Under the pieces are notes generated by a model. That model was not told where the DNA came from. It saw nothing but the letters and a program-made list of their open reading frames with translations, and did not search any database. Shown one piece after another: positions 34,338 through 44,319 of a stretch of DNA of 57,631 nucleotides; the stretch's first letter is position 1, and every line of letters starts with the position of its first letter. The translations under genes and the position numbers were made by a program. The DNA comes from Salaquimonas sp. (GTDB lineage Bacteria; Pseudomonadota; Alphaproteobacteria; Rhizobiales; Rhizobiaceae): the NCBI GenBank assembly GCA_022340185.1, contig JAJDOK010000091.1, positions 1 through 57,631 on the forward strand. The letters run 5' to 3'.

Positions 34338-35114
34338 TCAATTGTCGAAGATCGCGACCGCGCGGGTGAAGCCGGCTGAAGCGCCCCTGATCTTGAAAGG
34401 AAAGCAGGAAACGGTGAAGCCGTTAGCCGGCAATTTGTCGAGGTTGGTCAGCTTTTCGAGATGGCTGTAGCCAATGTCCATCGAAGCGCGGTGACCTTCC
34501 CAGATGATCGAAGGATCATGCGTCTCGGCCCATTTCTTCGCCGTCAGCGAAAACGGGGCGTCCCACGACCAGGCATCGGTGCCGGTGACGCGCACCCCGC
34601 GCTCCAGCAGATAAAGCGTGGCCTCGCGGCCCATGCCGCAACCTCGATCGACATAATCGGGTTCGCCGTAGCGAGCGCCGGCGGCGGTATTGACGAGCAC
34701 GATGTCCAGCGGTTGCAGATCGTGGCCGATACGCTCCAGTTCAGTCTCGACCTCGGCGGCGCTGACGACATGGCCATCGGGCAGATGGCGGAAGTCGAGC
34801 TTGACGCCGGGGTTGAAGCACCATTCGAGCGGCACTTCGTCGATGGTCAGTGCCCGCTCGCCGTGATTCATGGTCGAATGGTGATGATAGGGCGCATCGA
34901 GATGGGTGCCGTTATGGGTGGAGACGGTGAGCTGTTCGACCGCCCAGCCCTCGCCGCCCGGCAATTGATCGGCGGACAGTCCCTCGAAGAAGGAGGCGAT
35001 CTGCGGGGCGGTCATCGAATGGTCGAAATAGGTGATCTCAGGCAACATGATCGGCGGATCGGAAGCGATGCCGGTCTCGAGCGCCACGGAAAGATCGAGA
35101 TAATGGCGGGGCAC
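34338..35114 (-). CDS. Cyclase-family metal-dependent hydrolase (kynurenine formamidase-like fold)
   Basis: A 258-residue protein of the cyclase family (PF04199 type), which includes bacterial arylformamidase KynB and isatin hydrolase. The metal-binding signature HNGTHLDAPYHHH is present at about 67-79, with other conserved acids later (GTDAWSWD). Such enzymes hydrolyse amide or lactam bonds using Mn2+ or Zn2+. It begins at GTG 35114, with GGAGGAG 9 bp upstream. No tryptophan or pyrimidine pathway genes adjoin, so the substrate is open. It lies 50 bp after pseB on the same strand, but a functional link with sugar biosynthesis is doubtful. Confidence 0.82.
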   Translation of the reverse strand: MPRHYLDLSVALETGIASDPPIMLPEITYFDHSMTAPQIASFFEGLSADQLPGGEGWAVEQLTVSTHNGTHLDAPYHHHSTMNHGERALTIDEVPLEWCFNPGVKLDFRHLPDGHVVSAAEVETELERIGHDLQPLDIVLVNTAAGARYGEPDYVDRGCGMGREATLYLLERGVRVTGTDAWSWDAPFSLTAKKWAETHDPSIIWEGHRASMDIGYSHLEKLTNLDKLPANGFTVSCFPFKIRGASAGFTRAVAIFDN

Positions 35115-35164
35115 GGGGTTTTCTCCTCCTGATGGTCCGACCGTTCCCGATCGCCTGACCTGCT

Positions 35165-36175
35165 TCAGACCGCAAAATCCGGATCGACATGGGCGCGGAT
35201 GAGTGCGCGCAATTCGTCGATGCCAAGGAAGTTCTCGTTGTTGCCGCTGTGATAGTGGAAGCTGGCGGCCACCGGCTCACAGGCCTGATGCTTTGCATAT
35301 TCCTGCGGCGTGACACCGCGCGTTGCCGGCAGGATGGCGTAATAGTCGCCGAGATTGACCGTGGTGGCGGCGTCGGCGGGCACGATCATCTCCTCGTGGA
35401 TCTTTTCACCAGGCCGGGTGCCTACGATGTCCTGGCGAACACCAGGCGCGATCGCCTCGGCGAGATCGGTGATGCGGTAGCTCGGCAGCTTGGGAACGAA
35501 GATCTCGCCGCCGAGGCCGTTCTCCATCGACCAGAAGACCATCTTGATGGCTTCTTCCAGCGTAATGTTGAACCGCGTCATGTCGGGATGGGTGATCGGC
35601 AGCCTGCCCTCGCCACGCATCTTCAAGAAGAAGGGAATGACCGAACCGCGGCTGCCCATGACATTGCCGTAGCGCACCACCGAAAACCGCAGGGGGCGGG
35701 AACCGACAATGTTGTTGGCGGCGATGAACAGCTTGTCGGAGCACAATTTGGTCGCACCGTAGAGGTTGACCGGGCCGGCCGCCTTGTCGGTCGACAGCGC
35801 GATGACCATTTCTACACCGGTATCGAGGCAGGCATCGATCAGGTTCTGGGCACCGAGGACATTGGTCTTGATGAATTCGAAGGGATTGTATTCGGCTGCC
35901 GGCACCTGTTTCAGCGCGGCGGCGTGGACGACGATGTCGATACCCTCGAGCGCGCGCCTCAGACGTGCCTCGTCGCGAACGTCGCCGAGGAAGAAGCGCA
36001 TGCCGGGATAGCGGTCGGTCGGGAATTCCTGGGCCATGTCGTACTGCTTGAGTTCGTCGCGCGACAAGACGACCAGCCGGCGTATCTCGGGATGGGCGTT
36101 GAGCACATGGCGAACGAAGTGCTTGCCGAACGAACCCGTGCCGCCTGTAATCAATACCGATTTGCCCGCAAGCAT
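35165..36175 (-). CDS. pseB: UDP-N-acetylglucosamine 4,6-dehydratase (inverting), PseB-like
   Basis: A 336-residue short-chain dehydrogenase/reductase enzyme that turns UDP-GlcNAc into a 4-keto-6-deoxy sugar, the first step to pseudaminic acid or related 6-deoxy sugars. NAD(P) site GGTGSFG is at 11-17. The catalytic set characteristic of PseB, D130-K131 (STDKAAGP) with Y139 and K143 (YGATK), is intact. The C-terminal part includes LPSYRITDLAEAI, also typical. No pseC, pseH, pseG or pseI is present nearby, so later steps must be encoded elsewhere or the product enters another surface polysaccharide. A CapD-type assignment is the alternative. Confidence 0.85.
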   Translation of the reverse strand: MLAGKSVLITGGTGSFGKHFVRHVLNAHPEIRRLVVLSRDELKQYDMAQEFPTDRYPGMRFFLGDVRDEARLRRALEGIDIVVHAAALKQVPAAEYNPFEFIKTNVLGAQNLIDACLDTGVEMVIALSTDKAAGPVNLYGATKLCSDKLFIAANNIVGSRPLRFSVVRYGNVMGSRGSVIPFFLKMRGEGRLPITHPDMTRFNITLEEAIKMVFWSMENGLGGEIFVPKLPSYRITDLAEAIAPGVRQDIVGTRPGEKIHEEMIVPADAATTVNLGDYYAILPATRGVTPQEYAKHQACEPVAASFHYHSGNNENFLGIDELRALIRAHVDPDFAV

Positions 36176-36281
36176 TGCCAGTCCCTGTGTGTTGTTAGCG
36201 TGGCCTTTTCGGCCGGCGCGGCAGCTTTATCAAGGCCTACTCTTGATTGAAAGTGTTTCGCGTGCCCGATGTGCCACTGTG

Positions 36282-37052
36282 TCAGGCAAGATGACCGGCC
36301 AGGCGGTAGGCGAACAGTCCGATCCATTCCTTGGCGAGGATGTTCATCTTCAGGAACTGGCCCGCCATGTCGCCGGTGAGCCAGGGGAAACGCAGGGGAT
36401 CAGCGCGAAAATCGGTGGGAACGGGGATGACGTTCATGCCGACCTTGCGGAAGCAGCCGAGCGCCCGTTTCATGTGAAAAGCCGAGGTGACCAGCAGCCA
36501 TGGATAGGATTTGTCGTCGCCGACAAGCGCGGCGGTATAGACGGCATTCTCCCAGGTGTTGCGCGAGCGGTATTCGAACTCGACACCATCCGTGGTGCCG
36601 TAAAGCGCTTCGATCATGCGCCGGGCGGCTTGCGCTTCGGGCAGGTTTTGTTGCAGCAGCGAATTTTCGCCGCCCGAATAGATCATGCGGGCACCCGGAA
36701 AGCGGCGTTTCAGTTCCAGCCCCTTGACGATGCGGTCTGCCGCCTCTCCCAGATGGTAATCGTCGGACTGTGCAGCGCTTTCAGCGGCAAGCCCGCCGCC
36801 CAGCACGATGATGCCGTAGGGGTCCTGCTTCAGAGGCTGGGCTGTGACGCTGATTTCCAGCCGGTAGAGCAGGGCGTCCGGCAGCTGGGTGAAGCCGATC
36901 AGCGCGAACAGGGCGGCACAGAGGGCGAACAGCCAGCCGGCGAAGCGGCGCCTGCCGAACAGCGCGAGTGCGCCGGCAAGCAGCGACAGCAGGAAAAGCG
37001 CGTTCAGCGGGCGGGCGAACACCCAGAAGATCTTGGAGGCGGCGAAGAACAT
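36282..37052 (-). CDS. YdcF/ElyC-family envelope protein
   Basis: A 256-residue protein with two N-terminal membrane helices (about 15-35 and 38-58) followed by a DUF218 (YdcF-like) domain. Diagnostic phrases are GIIVLGGGL, RMIYSGGE and the NTWENA plus VTSAFHMKRAL blocks. The ElyC and SanA members are linked to peptidoglycan and lipid-carrier dynamics or vancomycin sensitivity in enterobacteria, but catalysis remains unclear. It lies 106 bp upstream of pseB on the same strand, which may reflect a shared envelope-polysaccharide role. Full length for the family, with no oddity. Confidence 0.85.
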   Translation of the reverse strand: MFFAASKIFWVFARPLNALFLLSLLAGALALFGRRRFAGWLFALCAALFALIGFTQLPDALLYRLEISVTAQPLKQDPYGIIVLGGGLAAESAAQSDDYHLGEAADRIVKGLELKRRFPGARMIYSGGENSLLQQNLPEAQAARRMIEALYGTTDGVEFEYRSRNTWENAVYTAALVGDDKSYPWLLVTSAFHMKRALGCFRKVGMNVIPVPTDFRADPLRFPWLTGDMAGQFLKMNILAKEWIGLFAYRLAGHLA

Positions 37053-37141
37053 CGTTTTCTTCTTTAAAGCAGGATGCGTTCGGGCTGAACCACGTTATGC
37101 GCCGGTGATCGGGACGGAGGCTTGTCGGCAATCGCGGCGTC

Positions 37142-37164
37142 ATCCTCGGCCTTGTACCGAGGAT
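37142..37164. repeat. RIME-like intergenic palindrome
   Basis: ATCCTCGG (37142-37149) and CCGAGGAT (37157-37164) are exact inverse arms with a 7-base loop CCTTGTA. Translated on the minus strand, the surrounding bases give the string SLDPRYKAEDDA, which recurs in spurious rhizobial ORFs and marks a dispersed repeat. It lies between the mutase and ydcF-like genes. Confidence 0.55.
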
Positions 37165-37256
37165 CTAATGAACCGCCGGGGTTCGTTGGATGCTCGGGCC
37201 ATTGCTGGAATTTGGCTCGAGCATGACGACGGTGGGCGGCTGGACCGCCATCATTC

Positions 37257-39410
37257 TCAACGATTTCTGCCGCGCAGGCGTTCGCGCAGCATGGCGAGCA
37301 GATTTTCCGCCGAATCGAGAATGTTGGTGCCCGGCCCGTAGATCGCTGCAACACCGGCCTTTTTCAGCGCGTTGTAATCCTGGCTCGGAATGACGCCGCC
37401 GCAGATGACGAGCTTGTCGGCGCCGCCACGCTTGCCGAGTTCGGCGAGCAGCATCGGCGCAAGGGTGAGATGGCCGGCAGCATGCGAGGAGACGCCGACG
37501 ACATCGGCATTCTCCTCCATCGCCAGATCGGCGGCTTCCTCCGGCGTGAGGAAGAGCGGGCCGACGGCAACGTCGAAACCGAGATCACTGAAAGCCGAGG
37601 CGATGACCTTGGCGCCGCGGTCATGGCCGTCCTGACCCATCTTGACGACCAGCACTTTCGGCTTGCGCGACAGGTTCTGCGCCATCGCGGCGATTTCGCG
37701 CTTCACCGTCTCGTAGCGCTTGTCGCCCTCAAAGGCTCCGCCGTAGACGCCGGTCACCAGATGGGTGTCGGCGTCGTAGCGGCCCCAGGCGTTCTCCATG
37801 GCGGTGGAGATCTCGCCGACGGAGGCGCGGGCACGGGCGGCCTTGATGGCAGCGGCGAGGATATTGCCTTCACCGGTGCGCGCGACATCTTCGAGCGCCT
37901 TCAGCGTCGCCTGGCAGGCGGCCTCGTCGCGCCTGGCGCGCATGCGGTTCAGCCGGTCGATCTGGTTCCGGCGCACCTTGGCGTTGTCGATCCTGAGGAT
38001 ATCGATCTGGTCGGGCACGGTCGGCTTGTACTTGTTGACGCCGACAATCACTTCCTCGCCGCGGTCGATGGCAGCCTGCTTCCTTGCGGCGGCCTCCTCG
38101 ATGCGCGCCTTGGGCAGGCCCTCGGCGACGGCTTTGGTCATGCCGCCATGCGCCTCGACCTCTTCCATCAGCGCCCAGGCCTTTTCGGCCAGTTCATGTG
38201 TCAGGCTCTCGACATAATATGAGCCGGCGAGCGGATCGACGACATTCGTCACCCCGGTCTCGTGGTTGAGGATAAGCTGCGTGTTGCGGGCAATGCGGGA
38301 TGAAAATTCCGTCGGCAGCGCGATCGCCTCGTCGAAGGAATTGGTGTGCAGCGACTGTGTGCCGCCAAGCACCGCCGACATCGCTTCGAAGGCGGTGCGC
38401 ACGATGTTGTTGTAGGGGTCCTGTTCCTGCAGCGAGACGCCGGAGGTCTGGCAATGGGTCCTGAGCATCAGGCTGGAAGCCCTCTTCGGGTTGAACTCCT
38501 TCATGATGCGGCTCCACAGCAGGCGCGCTGCGCGCAGCTTGGCGGCTTCCATGAAAAAGTTCATGCCGATGCAGAAGAAGAAGGACAGCCGGCCGGCGAA
38601 GGCGTCGACATCCATGCCCTTGGCGAGCGCCGCGCGGACATATTCGCGACCGTCGGCAAGCGTGTAGGCCAGTTCTTGGACCAGCGTCGCGCCGGCCTCC
38701 TGCATGTGGTAGCCGGAGATCGAGATCGAGTTGAAGCGCGGCATCTCCTTGGCCGTGTATTCGATGATGTCGGCGACGATGCGCATCGAGGGTTCGGGCG
38801 GATAGATGAAGGTGTTGCGGACCATGAACTCCTTCAGGATGTCGTTCTGGATCGTCCCCGACAGTTCGGAAGGCTTCGCCCCCTGTTCCTCGCCGGCGAC
38901 GATGAAGGAGGCGAGGACGGGAATGACCGCGCCGTTCATGGTCATCGATACCGACATTTCCTTCAAGGGGATGCCGTCGAACAGGATCTTCATGTCCTCG
39001 ACGGAATCGATTGCCACGCCGGCCTTGCCGACATCGCCGACGACGCGCGGATGATCTGAATCGTAGCCGCGATGGGTGGCCAGATCGAAGGCGACAGAGA
39101 GACCCTTCTGCCCGCCGGCGAGCGCCTTGCGATAGAAGGCATTCGATTCCTCCGCCGTCGAGAAGCCGGCATACTGGCGGATGGTCCATGGCCTGCCGGC
39201 ATACATGGTGGCACGCGGCCCGCGCAGGAACGGATCGAAGCCGGGCAGGGAATCGAGTTCCTCGGCACCCTCCAGGTCTGCGCTGGTATAGAGCGGCTTG
39301 ACGTCGATGCCTTCGGCCGTGTGCCAGGTCAGGCTCTCGGCGTCCTCGCCCTTCAGTTCCTTCGACGCGAGTTCGCGCCACTGGTCGAGATGCGGCCTGG
39401 GATTGTCCAT
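37257..39410 (-). CDS. bhbA: Methylmalonyl-CoA mutase, single-chain
   Basis: A 717-residue coenzyme B12-dependent enzyme interconverting (R)-methylmalonyl-CoA and succinyl-CoA, the last step of propionate and valine breakdown. The catalytic TIM-barrel half begins with [18 protein letters not shown] and [13 protein letters not shown], and the C-terminal B12 domain (about 580-710) has [13 protein letters not shown] with the cobalt-ligating His, then GVSSHAAGH and GGVIP. One chain carries both functions. ATG 39410 (MDNPRPHLD) is preferred, with GGGAG 9 bp upstream; GTG 39419 is possible. It lies 13 bp after pccA. Methylmalonyl-CoA epimerase and the chaperone MeaB were not seen in the window. Confidence 0.93.
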   Translation of the reverse strand: MDNPRPHLDQWRELASKELKGEDAESLTWHTAEGIDVKPLYTSADLEGAEELDSLPGFDPFLRGPRATMYAGRPWTIRQYAGFSTAEESNAFYRKALAGGQKGLSVAFDLATHRGYDSDHPRVVGDVGKAGVAIDSVEDMKILFDGIPLKEMSVSMTMNGAVIPVLASFIVAGEEQGAKPSELSGTIQNDILKEFMVRNTFIYPPEPSMRIVADIIEYTAKEMPRFNSISISGYHMQEAGATLVQELAYTLADGREYVRAALAKGMDVDAFAGRLSFFFCIGMNFFMEAAKLRAARLLWSRIMKEFNPKRASSLMLRTHCQTSGVSLQEQDPYNNIVRTAFEAMSAVLGGTQSLHTNSFDEAIALPTEFSSRIARNTQLILNHETGVTNVVDPLAGSYYVESLTHELAEKAWALMEEVEAHGGMTKAVAEGLPKARIEEAAARKQAAIDRGEEVIVGVNKYKPTVPDQIDILRIDNAKVRRNQIDRLNRMRARRDEAACQATLKALEDVARTGEGNILAAAIKAARARASVGEISTAMENAWGRYDADTHLVTGVYGGAFEGDKRYETVKREIAAMAQNLSRKPKVLVVKMGQDGHDRGAKVIASAFSDLGFDVAVGPLFLTPEEAADLAMEENADVVGVSSHAAGHLTLAPMLLAELGKRGGADKLVICGGVIPSQDYNALKKAGVAAIYGPGTNILDSAENLLAMLRERLRGRNR

Positions 39411-39423
39411 TACGCGCACTCCC

Positions 39424-41430
39424 TCACTCGAATTCCATGATCACGTCGTCGACGGCGAGGCTGTCGCCGGCCTTGGCGTTGATCTTCGTGACTTTCGTCT
39501 TGCGCTCGGCGCGCAGGATGTTCTCCATCTTCATGGCTTCTACCGTGACGAGCGGCTGGCCCTCCTGGATCTCGTCGCCCTCCTTCACGGCAATGGTCAC
39601 GACGAGGCCCGGCATCGGGCAGAGCAGCATTTTGGACGTATCGGCGGCCTGCTTTTCGAGCATCAGCCTGGCCAGTTCGGCCTCGCGCGGCGTGCGGCAG
39701 AAGACACGGAAATCGGCGCCGCGATAGCGGACGCGGAAGCCCTGCGCCTTGCGCTCGATCTTGACGGTGAAGGCGGAGCGCCCGATGCGGGCGCGGATCA
39801 GGCTGGTGCCCGGCCGCCAGCCGCCGAGATCGACGATGACCGGCTTGGCACCGACATGGGTCACCCGCAACGTTTCGCCGTCGCGCTCGATCGCCAGCGG
39901 GAATTCGTGGCCGTCGAGCGTCACCATCCAGTCCTTCGAAATCACGCGGCGGTGATGCTCCACCACGCCGGAAATGCGGGTGGCGCGCTGCTGGTAGACG
40001 AAATTGCAGGAAGCGGCGATAGAGGCGAGCGCCTCGCAGGTCTTCTTCGACAGCTTGACCCCGGCAAAGCCGTCCGGCCATTCCTCGGCGATGAAGCCGG
40101 TCGTCAACCGGCCTTTCTGGAAGCGGGAGTGCTGCATCACCGCCGACAGGAAGGGCAGATTGTGGCCGATGCCCTCGACCTCGAACTCGTCCAGCGCCTC
40201 GGCCATGGCGGCGATGGCCTGCTTGCGGTCGGGTGCGTGGGTGCACAGCTTGGCGATCATCGGGTCGTAGAACATCGATATCTCGCCGCCCTCATAGACG
40301 CCGGTATCGTTGCGAACCGTGACGCCGTTGTCCTGCCTGCCCTGCGGCGGCGGGGCGTAGCGCGTCAGGCGGCCGATGGACGGCAGGAAATTGCGATAGG
40401 GGTCTTCGGCGTAAAGGCGCGATTCGATCGCCCAGCCATCGAGCTTCACGTCCTTCTGCGCGATTTTCAATTTCTCCCCAGCGGCGACCCGGATCATCTG
40501 CTCGACCAGATCGATGCCGGTGATCAGTTCGGTGACCGGATGCTCGACCTGCAGGCGGGTGTTCATTTCGAGGAAGTAGAAATTCTTCTCGGCGTCGACG
40601 ATGAACTCGACCGTGCCGGCCGAACTGTAATCGACGGCCTTGGCCAGCGCGACGGCCTGCTCACCCATGGCCTTTCGCGTCTTTTCGTCGAGAAATGGCG
40701 AGGGCGCTTCCTCGATGACCTTCTGGTTGCGGCGCTGGATCGAGCATTCGCGTTCGCCCAGCCAGATGCAGTTGCCGTGCTTGTCGCCGAGTACCTGGAT
40801 CTCGATGTGGCGCGGCGAGGTGACGAATTTCTCGATGAAGATGCGGTCGTCGCCGAAGGAGGATTTCGCCTCGTTCTTGGATGACTGGAAGCCCTCGCGC
40901 GCCTCGGCGTCGTTCCAGGCAATACGCATGCCCTTGCCGCCGCCGCCGGCCGATGCCTTGATCATCACCGGATATCCGATTTGCCCGGCGATCTTCACGG
41001 CTTCGTCGGCCGTCTCGATCAGGCCCATATAGCCGGGCACGGTCGAAACGCCGGCTTCCGCTGCGAGCTTCTTCGAGGTGATCTTGTCGCCCATCGCCTC
41101 GATGGCTTTCACCGGCGGACCGATGAAGGCGACGCCTTCCTTTTCCAGCGCCTGCGCAAATTCGGCACGCTCCGACAGGAAACCGTAGCCCGGATGGACG
41201 GCCTCGGCGCCCGACTGGCGGATGGCGTCCATGATCTTTCCGATGACGATATAGGACTGGCTGGCCGGCGGCGGACCGATATGGATTGCCTCGTCAGCCA
41301 ACTTCACATGCAGCGCGTCGCGGTCGGCGTCGGAATAGACGGCGACCGTGGCGATGCCCATGTCGCGCGCAGTGGCGATGACCCGGCAGGCGATTTCGCC
41401 GCGATTGGCGATGAGGATTTTGTTGAACAT
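39424..41430 (-). CDS. pccA: Propionyl-CoA carboxylase alpha (biotin) subunit
   Basis: A 668-residue biotin-carrying subunit. Residues 1-450 form a biotin carboxylase (ATP-grasp) domain: [22 protein letters not shown] and the [14 protein letters not shown] block. A linking BT domain and a C-terminal biotinyl domain with EAMKMEN follow (lysine near 634). The start ATG 41430 ([11 protein letters not shown]) is where the domain begins; the upstream extension to 41463 lacks homology. The gene lies between the mutase and the YghU-like gene. It forms a hetero-oligomer with PccB and carboxylates propionyl-CoA to (S)-methylmalonyl-CoA; MccA and AccC relatives are excluded by length and context. Confidence 0.93.
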   Translation of the reverse strand: MFNKILIANRGEIACRVIATARDMGIATVAVYSDADRDALHVKLADEAIHIGPPPASQSYIVIGKIMDAIRQSGAEAVHPGYGFLSERAEFAQALEKEGVAFIGPPVKAIEAMGDKITSKKLAAEAGVSTVPGYMGLIETADEAVKIAGQIGYPVMIKASAGGGGKGMRIAWNDAEAREGFQSSKNEAKSSFGDDRIFIEKFVTSPRHIEIQVLGDKHGNCIWLGERECSIQRRNQKVIEEAPSPFLDEKTRKAMGEQAVALAKAVDYSSAGTVEFIVDAEKNFYFLEMNTRLQVEHPVTELITGIDLVEQMIRVAAGEKLKIAQKDVKLDGWAIESRLYAEDPYRNFLPSIGRLTRYAPPPQGRQDNGVTVRNDTGVYEGGEISMFYDPMIAKLCTHAPDRKQAIAAMAEALDEFEVEGIGHNLPFLSAVMQHSRFQKGRLTTGFIAEEWPDGFAGVKLSKKTCEALASIAASCNFVYQQRATRISGVVEHHRRVISKDWMVTLDGHEFPLAIERDGETLRVTHVGAKPVIVDLGGWRPGTSLIRARIGRSAFTVKIERKAQGFRVRYRGADFRVFCRTPREAELARLMLEKQAADTSKMLLCPMPGLVVTIAVKEGDEIQEGQPLVTVEAMKMENILRAERKTKVTKINAKAGDSLAVDDVIMEFE

Positions 41431-41471
41431 TCTTTTCCTACCCGAATGCGGATTTGCCGCCACGCCAATCC

Positions 41472-42389
41472 CTATTCGGCGGCCTCGATCTTGTCCTGGG
41501 TTTTCGTTTCGAAATCGGACGCGTCGTGGCGTTCGCGCAATTGTTCTGAGAGTTCGCCGAATGCCTTGTTGACCATCCTGCCACGCTTCACCGGTTCGCG
41601 CGCGTCGATCTCGTCGGTCCAGCGGGCCACATGCTTGTATTCGTGGACCTGGAGGAACTCGCCGGATTCATAAGCGCCGCCCGAAGCGAGCCGTCCGTAC
41701 CAGGGCCAGATCGCCATGTCGGCGATGGTGTAGTCGTCGCCCGCCATGAACTTGTGGTCGGCGAGATGCCGGTCGAGCACGTCGAGCTGGCGCTTCACCT
41801 CCATGGCGAAGCGGTCGATGGCGTATTCGATCTTCATCGGCGCATAGGCGTAGAAATGGCCGAAGCCGCCGCCGAGATAGGGCGCGGCGCCCATCTGCCA
41901 GAACAGCCAGTTCATGGTATCGGCGCGGGCGTGCACGTCGGTGGGCAGGAAGGCGCCGAACTTCTCGGCGAGATAAAACAGGATCGAGGCGCTCTCGAAC
42001 AGGCGGATCGGATCGCCGCCGCCCTTCGGCGCGTGATCCATCATGGCCGGGATCTTCGAATTCGGGTTGATGTCGACGAAGCCGGAGCCGAACTGGTCGC
42101 CTTCGTTGATGCGGATCAGCCAGGCGTCGTATTCGGCGCCTTCATGCCCGGCGGCGAGCAATTCCTCCAGCATGATCGTCACCTTCACGCCATTGGGCGT
42201 GGCAAGCGAATAAAGCTGCAGCGGGTGCTTGCCGACGGGCAGGACCTTGTCATGCGTCGGGCCGGCGACCGGGCGGTTGATACTGGCGAACTGGCCGCCG
42301 CTTTCCTTGTCCCATTTCCAGACCCTGGGCGGCACATAGCCGGCGGGCAGGTTCTTCTCGGGCGGGAACTTCTCTTCTTCGTCGGTCAT
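41472..42389 (-). CDS. yghU: YghU-like glutathione S-transferase family disulfide reductase
   Basis: A 305-residue glutathione transferase of the nu (YghU/YfcG) class. The long N-terminal extension (PPEKNLPAGYVPPRVWKWDKESGG) is typical of YghU. The thioredoxin-like domain carries LATPNGVKVTIMLEEL, and the C-terminal helical domain includes AGDDYTIADMAIWPW. These enzymes bind two glutathiones and reduce disulfides or peroxides. The gene sits in the propionyl-CoA carboxylase operon, which may hint at protection against reactive acyl-CoA intermediates, though this is only inference. Length is normal. Confidence 0.88.
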   Translation of the reverse strand: MTDEEEKFPPEKNLPAGYVPPRVWKWDKESGGQFASINRPVAGPTHDKVLPVGKHPLQLYSLATPNGVKVTIMLEELLAAGHEGAEYDAWLIRINEGDQFGSGFVDINPNSKIPAMMDHAPKGGGDPIRLFESASILFYLAEKFGAFLPTDVHARADTMNWLFWQMGAAPYLGGGFGHFYAYAPMKIEYAIDRFAMEVKRQLDVLDRHLADHKFMAGDDYTIADMAIWPWYGRLASGGAYESGEFLQVHEYKHVARWTDEIDAREPVKRGRMVNKAFGELSEQLRERHDASDFETKTQDKIEAAE

Positions 42390-42433
42390 GAAATTTCCTT
42401 TTGGGATTTCGTTACGGACATACCCTGAGGGAA

Positions 42434-42727
42434 CTAGCGTCCGAATTTCCTTTTGTAAGGCATCATCATGATGGCCGAGGCCGCCGCCGCCGCGCCGAAG
42501 GTCAGCGCCAAAGGCGCGGTGATCAGCAGGATCGGCAGGAAAGGGTTGGAGGCATGCGCGATGCGGTCGCCAAGTCCGCCGATATTCAGCCAGATCAGCG
42601 CCGCCGCAACGCCGATGCCGGCGAAGACGCCGATCGCCGCGTTGAGCGCCAGAAAGCCCAGCATCTGCCAGTGATCGCGGCGGAGTTCCTCGGGGGTGGG
42701 TTCCCTGTCAGGGAAGGATGCTCGCAT
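42434..42727 (-). CDS. Small two-helix membrane protein in the pcc operon
   Basis: A 97-residue protein of unknown function. An acidic N-terminal segment (DREPTPEELRRDHWQM) is followed by two hydrophobic helices, about 25-48 (LGFLALNAAIGVFAGIGVAAAL) and 64-85 (PFLPILLITAPLALTFGAAAAA), and a basic end KRKFGR. Start ATG 42727 has GAGGA 6 bp upstream and lies 9 bp beyond the pccB stop; a GTG at 42739 would overlap it. Operon position between pccB and yghU, with short spacing, suggests coexpression with acyl-CoA metabolism. Possibly a membrane anchor or small transporter component; no family recognised. Confidence 0.65.
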   Translation of the reverse strand: MRASFPDREPTPEELRRDHWQMLGFLALNAAIGVFAGIGVAAALIWLNIGGLGDRIAHASNPFLPILLITAPLALTFGAAAAASAIMMMPYKRKFGR

Positions 42728-42735
42728 CGTGGTCC

Positions 42736-44268
42736 TCACAACGGAATGTTGTCGTGCTTCTTCCAGGGGTTCTGCAAATCCTTGTTCTTCAGCGACGCGA
42801 AGGCGCGGGCGAGGCGCTTCCGGGTCGAATGCGGCATGATGACGTCGTCGATGAAGCCCATCTCGGCGGCGACGAAGGGGTTGGCGAAGCGCCTTTCGTA
42901 GTCGGCGGTGCGCTTGGCGATCTTGTTCTTGTCGCCAAGTTCGGAGCGGTAGAGGATCTCGACGGCGCCCTTGGCGCCCATCACCGCGATCTCGGCAGAA
43001 GGCCAGGCATAGTTGACGTCGCCGCGCAGGTGCTTGGAGGCCATGACGTCATAGGCGCCGCCATAGGCCTTGCGGGTGATGACGGTGACCTTGGGCACCG
43101 TCGCCTCGCCATAGGCGAAGAGCAGCTTGGCGCCGTGCTTGATGACGCCGCCGAATTCCTGCGCCGTGCCCGGCAGGAAGCCCGGCACGTCGACCAGGGT
43201 GAGGATCGGGATCGAGAAAGCGTCGCAGAAGCGCACGAAGCGGGCGGCCTTCTTGGACGAGTTGATGTCGAGGCAGCCGGCCAGCACCATGGGCTGGTTG
43301 GCGACGACGCCGACCGTACTGCCCTCAAGGCGAATGAAGCCGGTGACGATGTTCCTGGCGTAATCCTCCTGCAACTCGAAGAAGTCGCCCTCGTCGGCGA
43401 GCTTCGTGATCAGCTCCTTCATGTCGTAGGGCTTGTGGGCATTGTCGGGGATCAGCGTGTCGAGCGAGTAGTCGAGTCGCTCGGCGGTGTCGAAGACCGG
43501 TCGGTGCGGCGGCTTCTCCCTGTTGTTGAGCGGCAGGAAATCGAAGAAACGGCGGAGCGAGGCGAGCGCCTCGACATCGTTGTCGAAGGCGGCGTCGGCG
43601 ACCGACGATTTGGTCGTATGCGTTTTCGCTCCGCCCAGTTCCTCGGCCGTGACGATCTCGTTGGTGACGGTCTTCACCACATCGGGGCCGGTGACGAACA
43701 TGTAGGAGGTATCGCGCACCATGAAGATGAAATCGGTCATGGCCGGCGAATAGACCGCGCCGCCGGCGCAGGGGCCCATGATCAGCGAGATCTGCGGCAC
43801 GACGCCGGAAGCGAGCACATTGGCCTGGAAGACATCGGCATAGCCGCCGAGGGAAGCCACGCCTTCCTGGATGCGCGCGCCGCCGGAATCGTTGAGGCCG
43901 ATGACGGGCGCGCCGTTTTTCATCGCCATTTCCATGATCTTGCAGATCTTCCTGGCATGCGTTTCCGACAGCGAGCCACCGAAGACGGTGAAGTCCTGGG
44001 AAAAGACATAGACCATGCGGCCGTTGATCAGGCCCCAGCCGGTGACGACGCCATCGCCGGCGAGCTTGGTCTCGGCCATGCCGAACTCGGTGGCGCGGTG
44101 GGTGACGAACATGTCCCACTCCTCGAAGGAGCAGGGATCGAGCAGGATTTCGATACGCTCACGCGCCGTAAGCTTGCCCTTGGCGTGCTGGGCGTCGATG
44201 CGCTTCGGCCCACCACCAAGACGCGCCTCCTCGCGGCGCCGGTCGAGTTCTTCGAGGATTTCGTGCAT
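42736..44268 (-). CDS. pccB: Propionyl-CoA carboxylase beta subunit
   Basis: A 510-residue carboxyltransferase subunit moving CO2 from biotin to propionyl-CoA. The N-terminal and C-terminal crotonase-like halves are both present: [17 protein letters not shown] with [12 protein letters not shown] in the first, and [26 protein letters not shown] in the second. The start ATG 44268 fits the family length exactly. It is the first gene of the pcc-mutase group; the 51 bp before it separate it from the thiolase gene, so a shared transcript with the valine genes is possible. Acetyl-CoA carboxylase beta (AccD) is excluded by the PccB-specific length and arrangement. Confidence 0.93.
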   Translation of the reverse strand: MHEILEELDRRREEARLGGGPKRIDAQHAKGKLTARERIEILLDPCSFEEWDMFVTHRATEFGMAETKLAGDGVVTGWGLINGRMVYVFSQDFTVFGGSLSETHARKICKIMEMAMKNGAPVIGLNDSGGARIQEGVASLGGYADVFQANVLASGVVPQISLIMGPCAGGAVYSPAMTDFIFMVRDTSYMFVTGPDVVKTVTNEIVTAEELGGAKTHTTKSSVADAAFDNDVEALASLRRFFDFLPLNNREKPPHRPVFDTAERLDYSLDTLIPDNAHKPYDMKELITKLADEGDFFELQEDYARNIVTGFIRLEGSTVGVVANQPMVLAGCLDINSSKKAARFVRFCDAFSIPILTLVDVPGFLPGTAQEFGGVIKHGAKLLFAYGEATVPKVTVITRKAYGGAYDVMASKHLRGDVNYAWPSAEIAVMGAKGAVEILYRSELGDKNKIAKRTADYERRFANPFVAAEMGFIDDVIMPHSTRKRLARAFASLKNKDLQNPWKKHDNIPL

Positions 44269-44319
44269 CGCGGTTCTTCCCGTTGGGCGGTCGTCGCGCC
44301 GTCCTGACCCTAGTTTATA

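Noticed and set aside
37064..37354. Open frame on the minus strand containing DPRYKAEDD
   Set aside because: This string is the accidental translation of a dispersed rhizobial repeat and not a protein.
42718..44307. 529-codon plus-strand open frame opposite pccB
   Set aside because: Shadow of a strongly conserved carboxyltransferase gene, without motif or ribosome-binding site.
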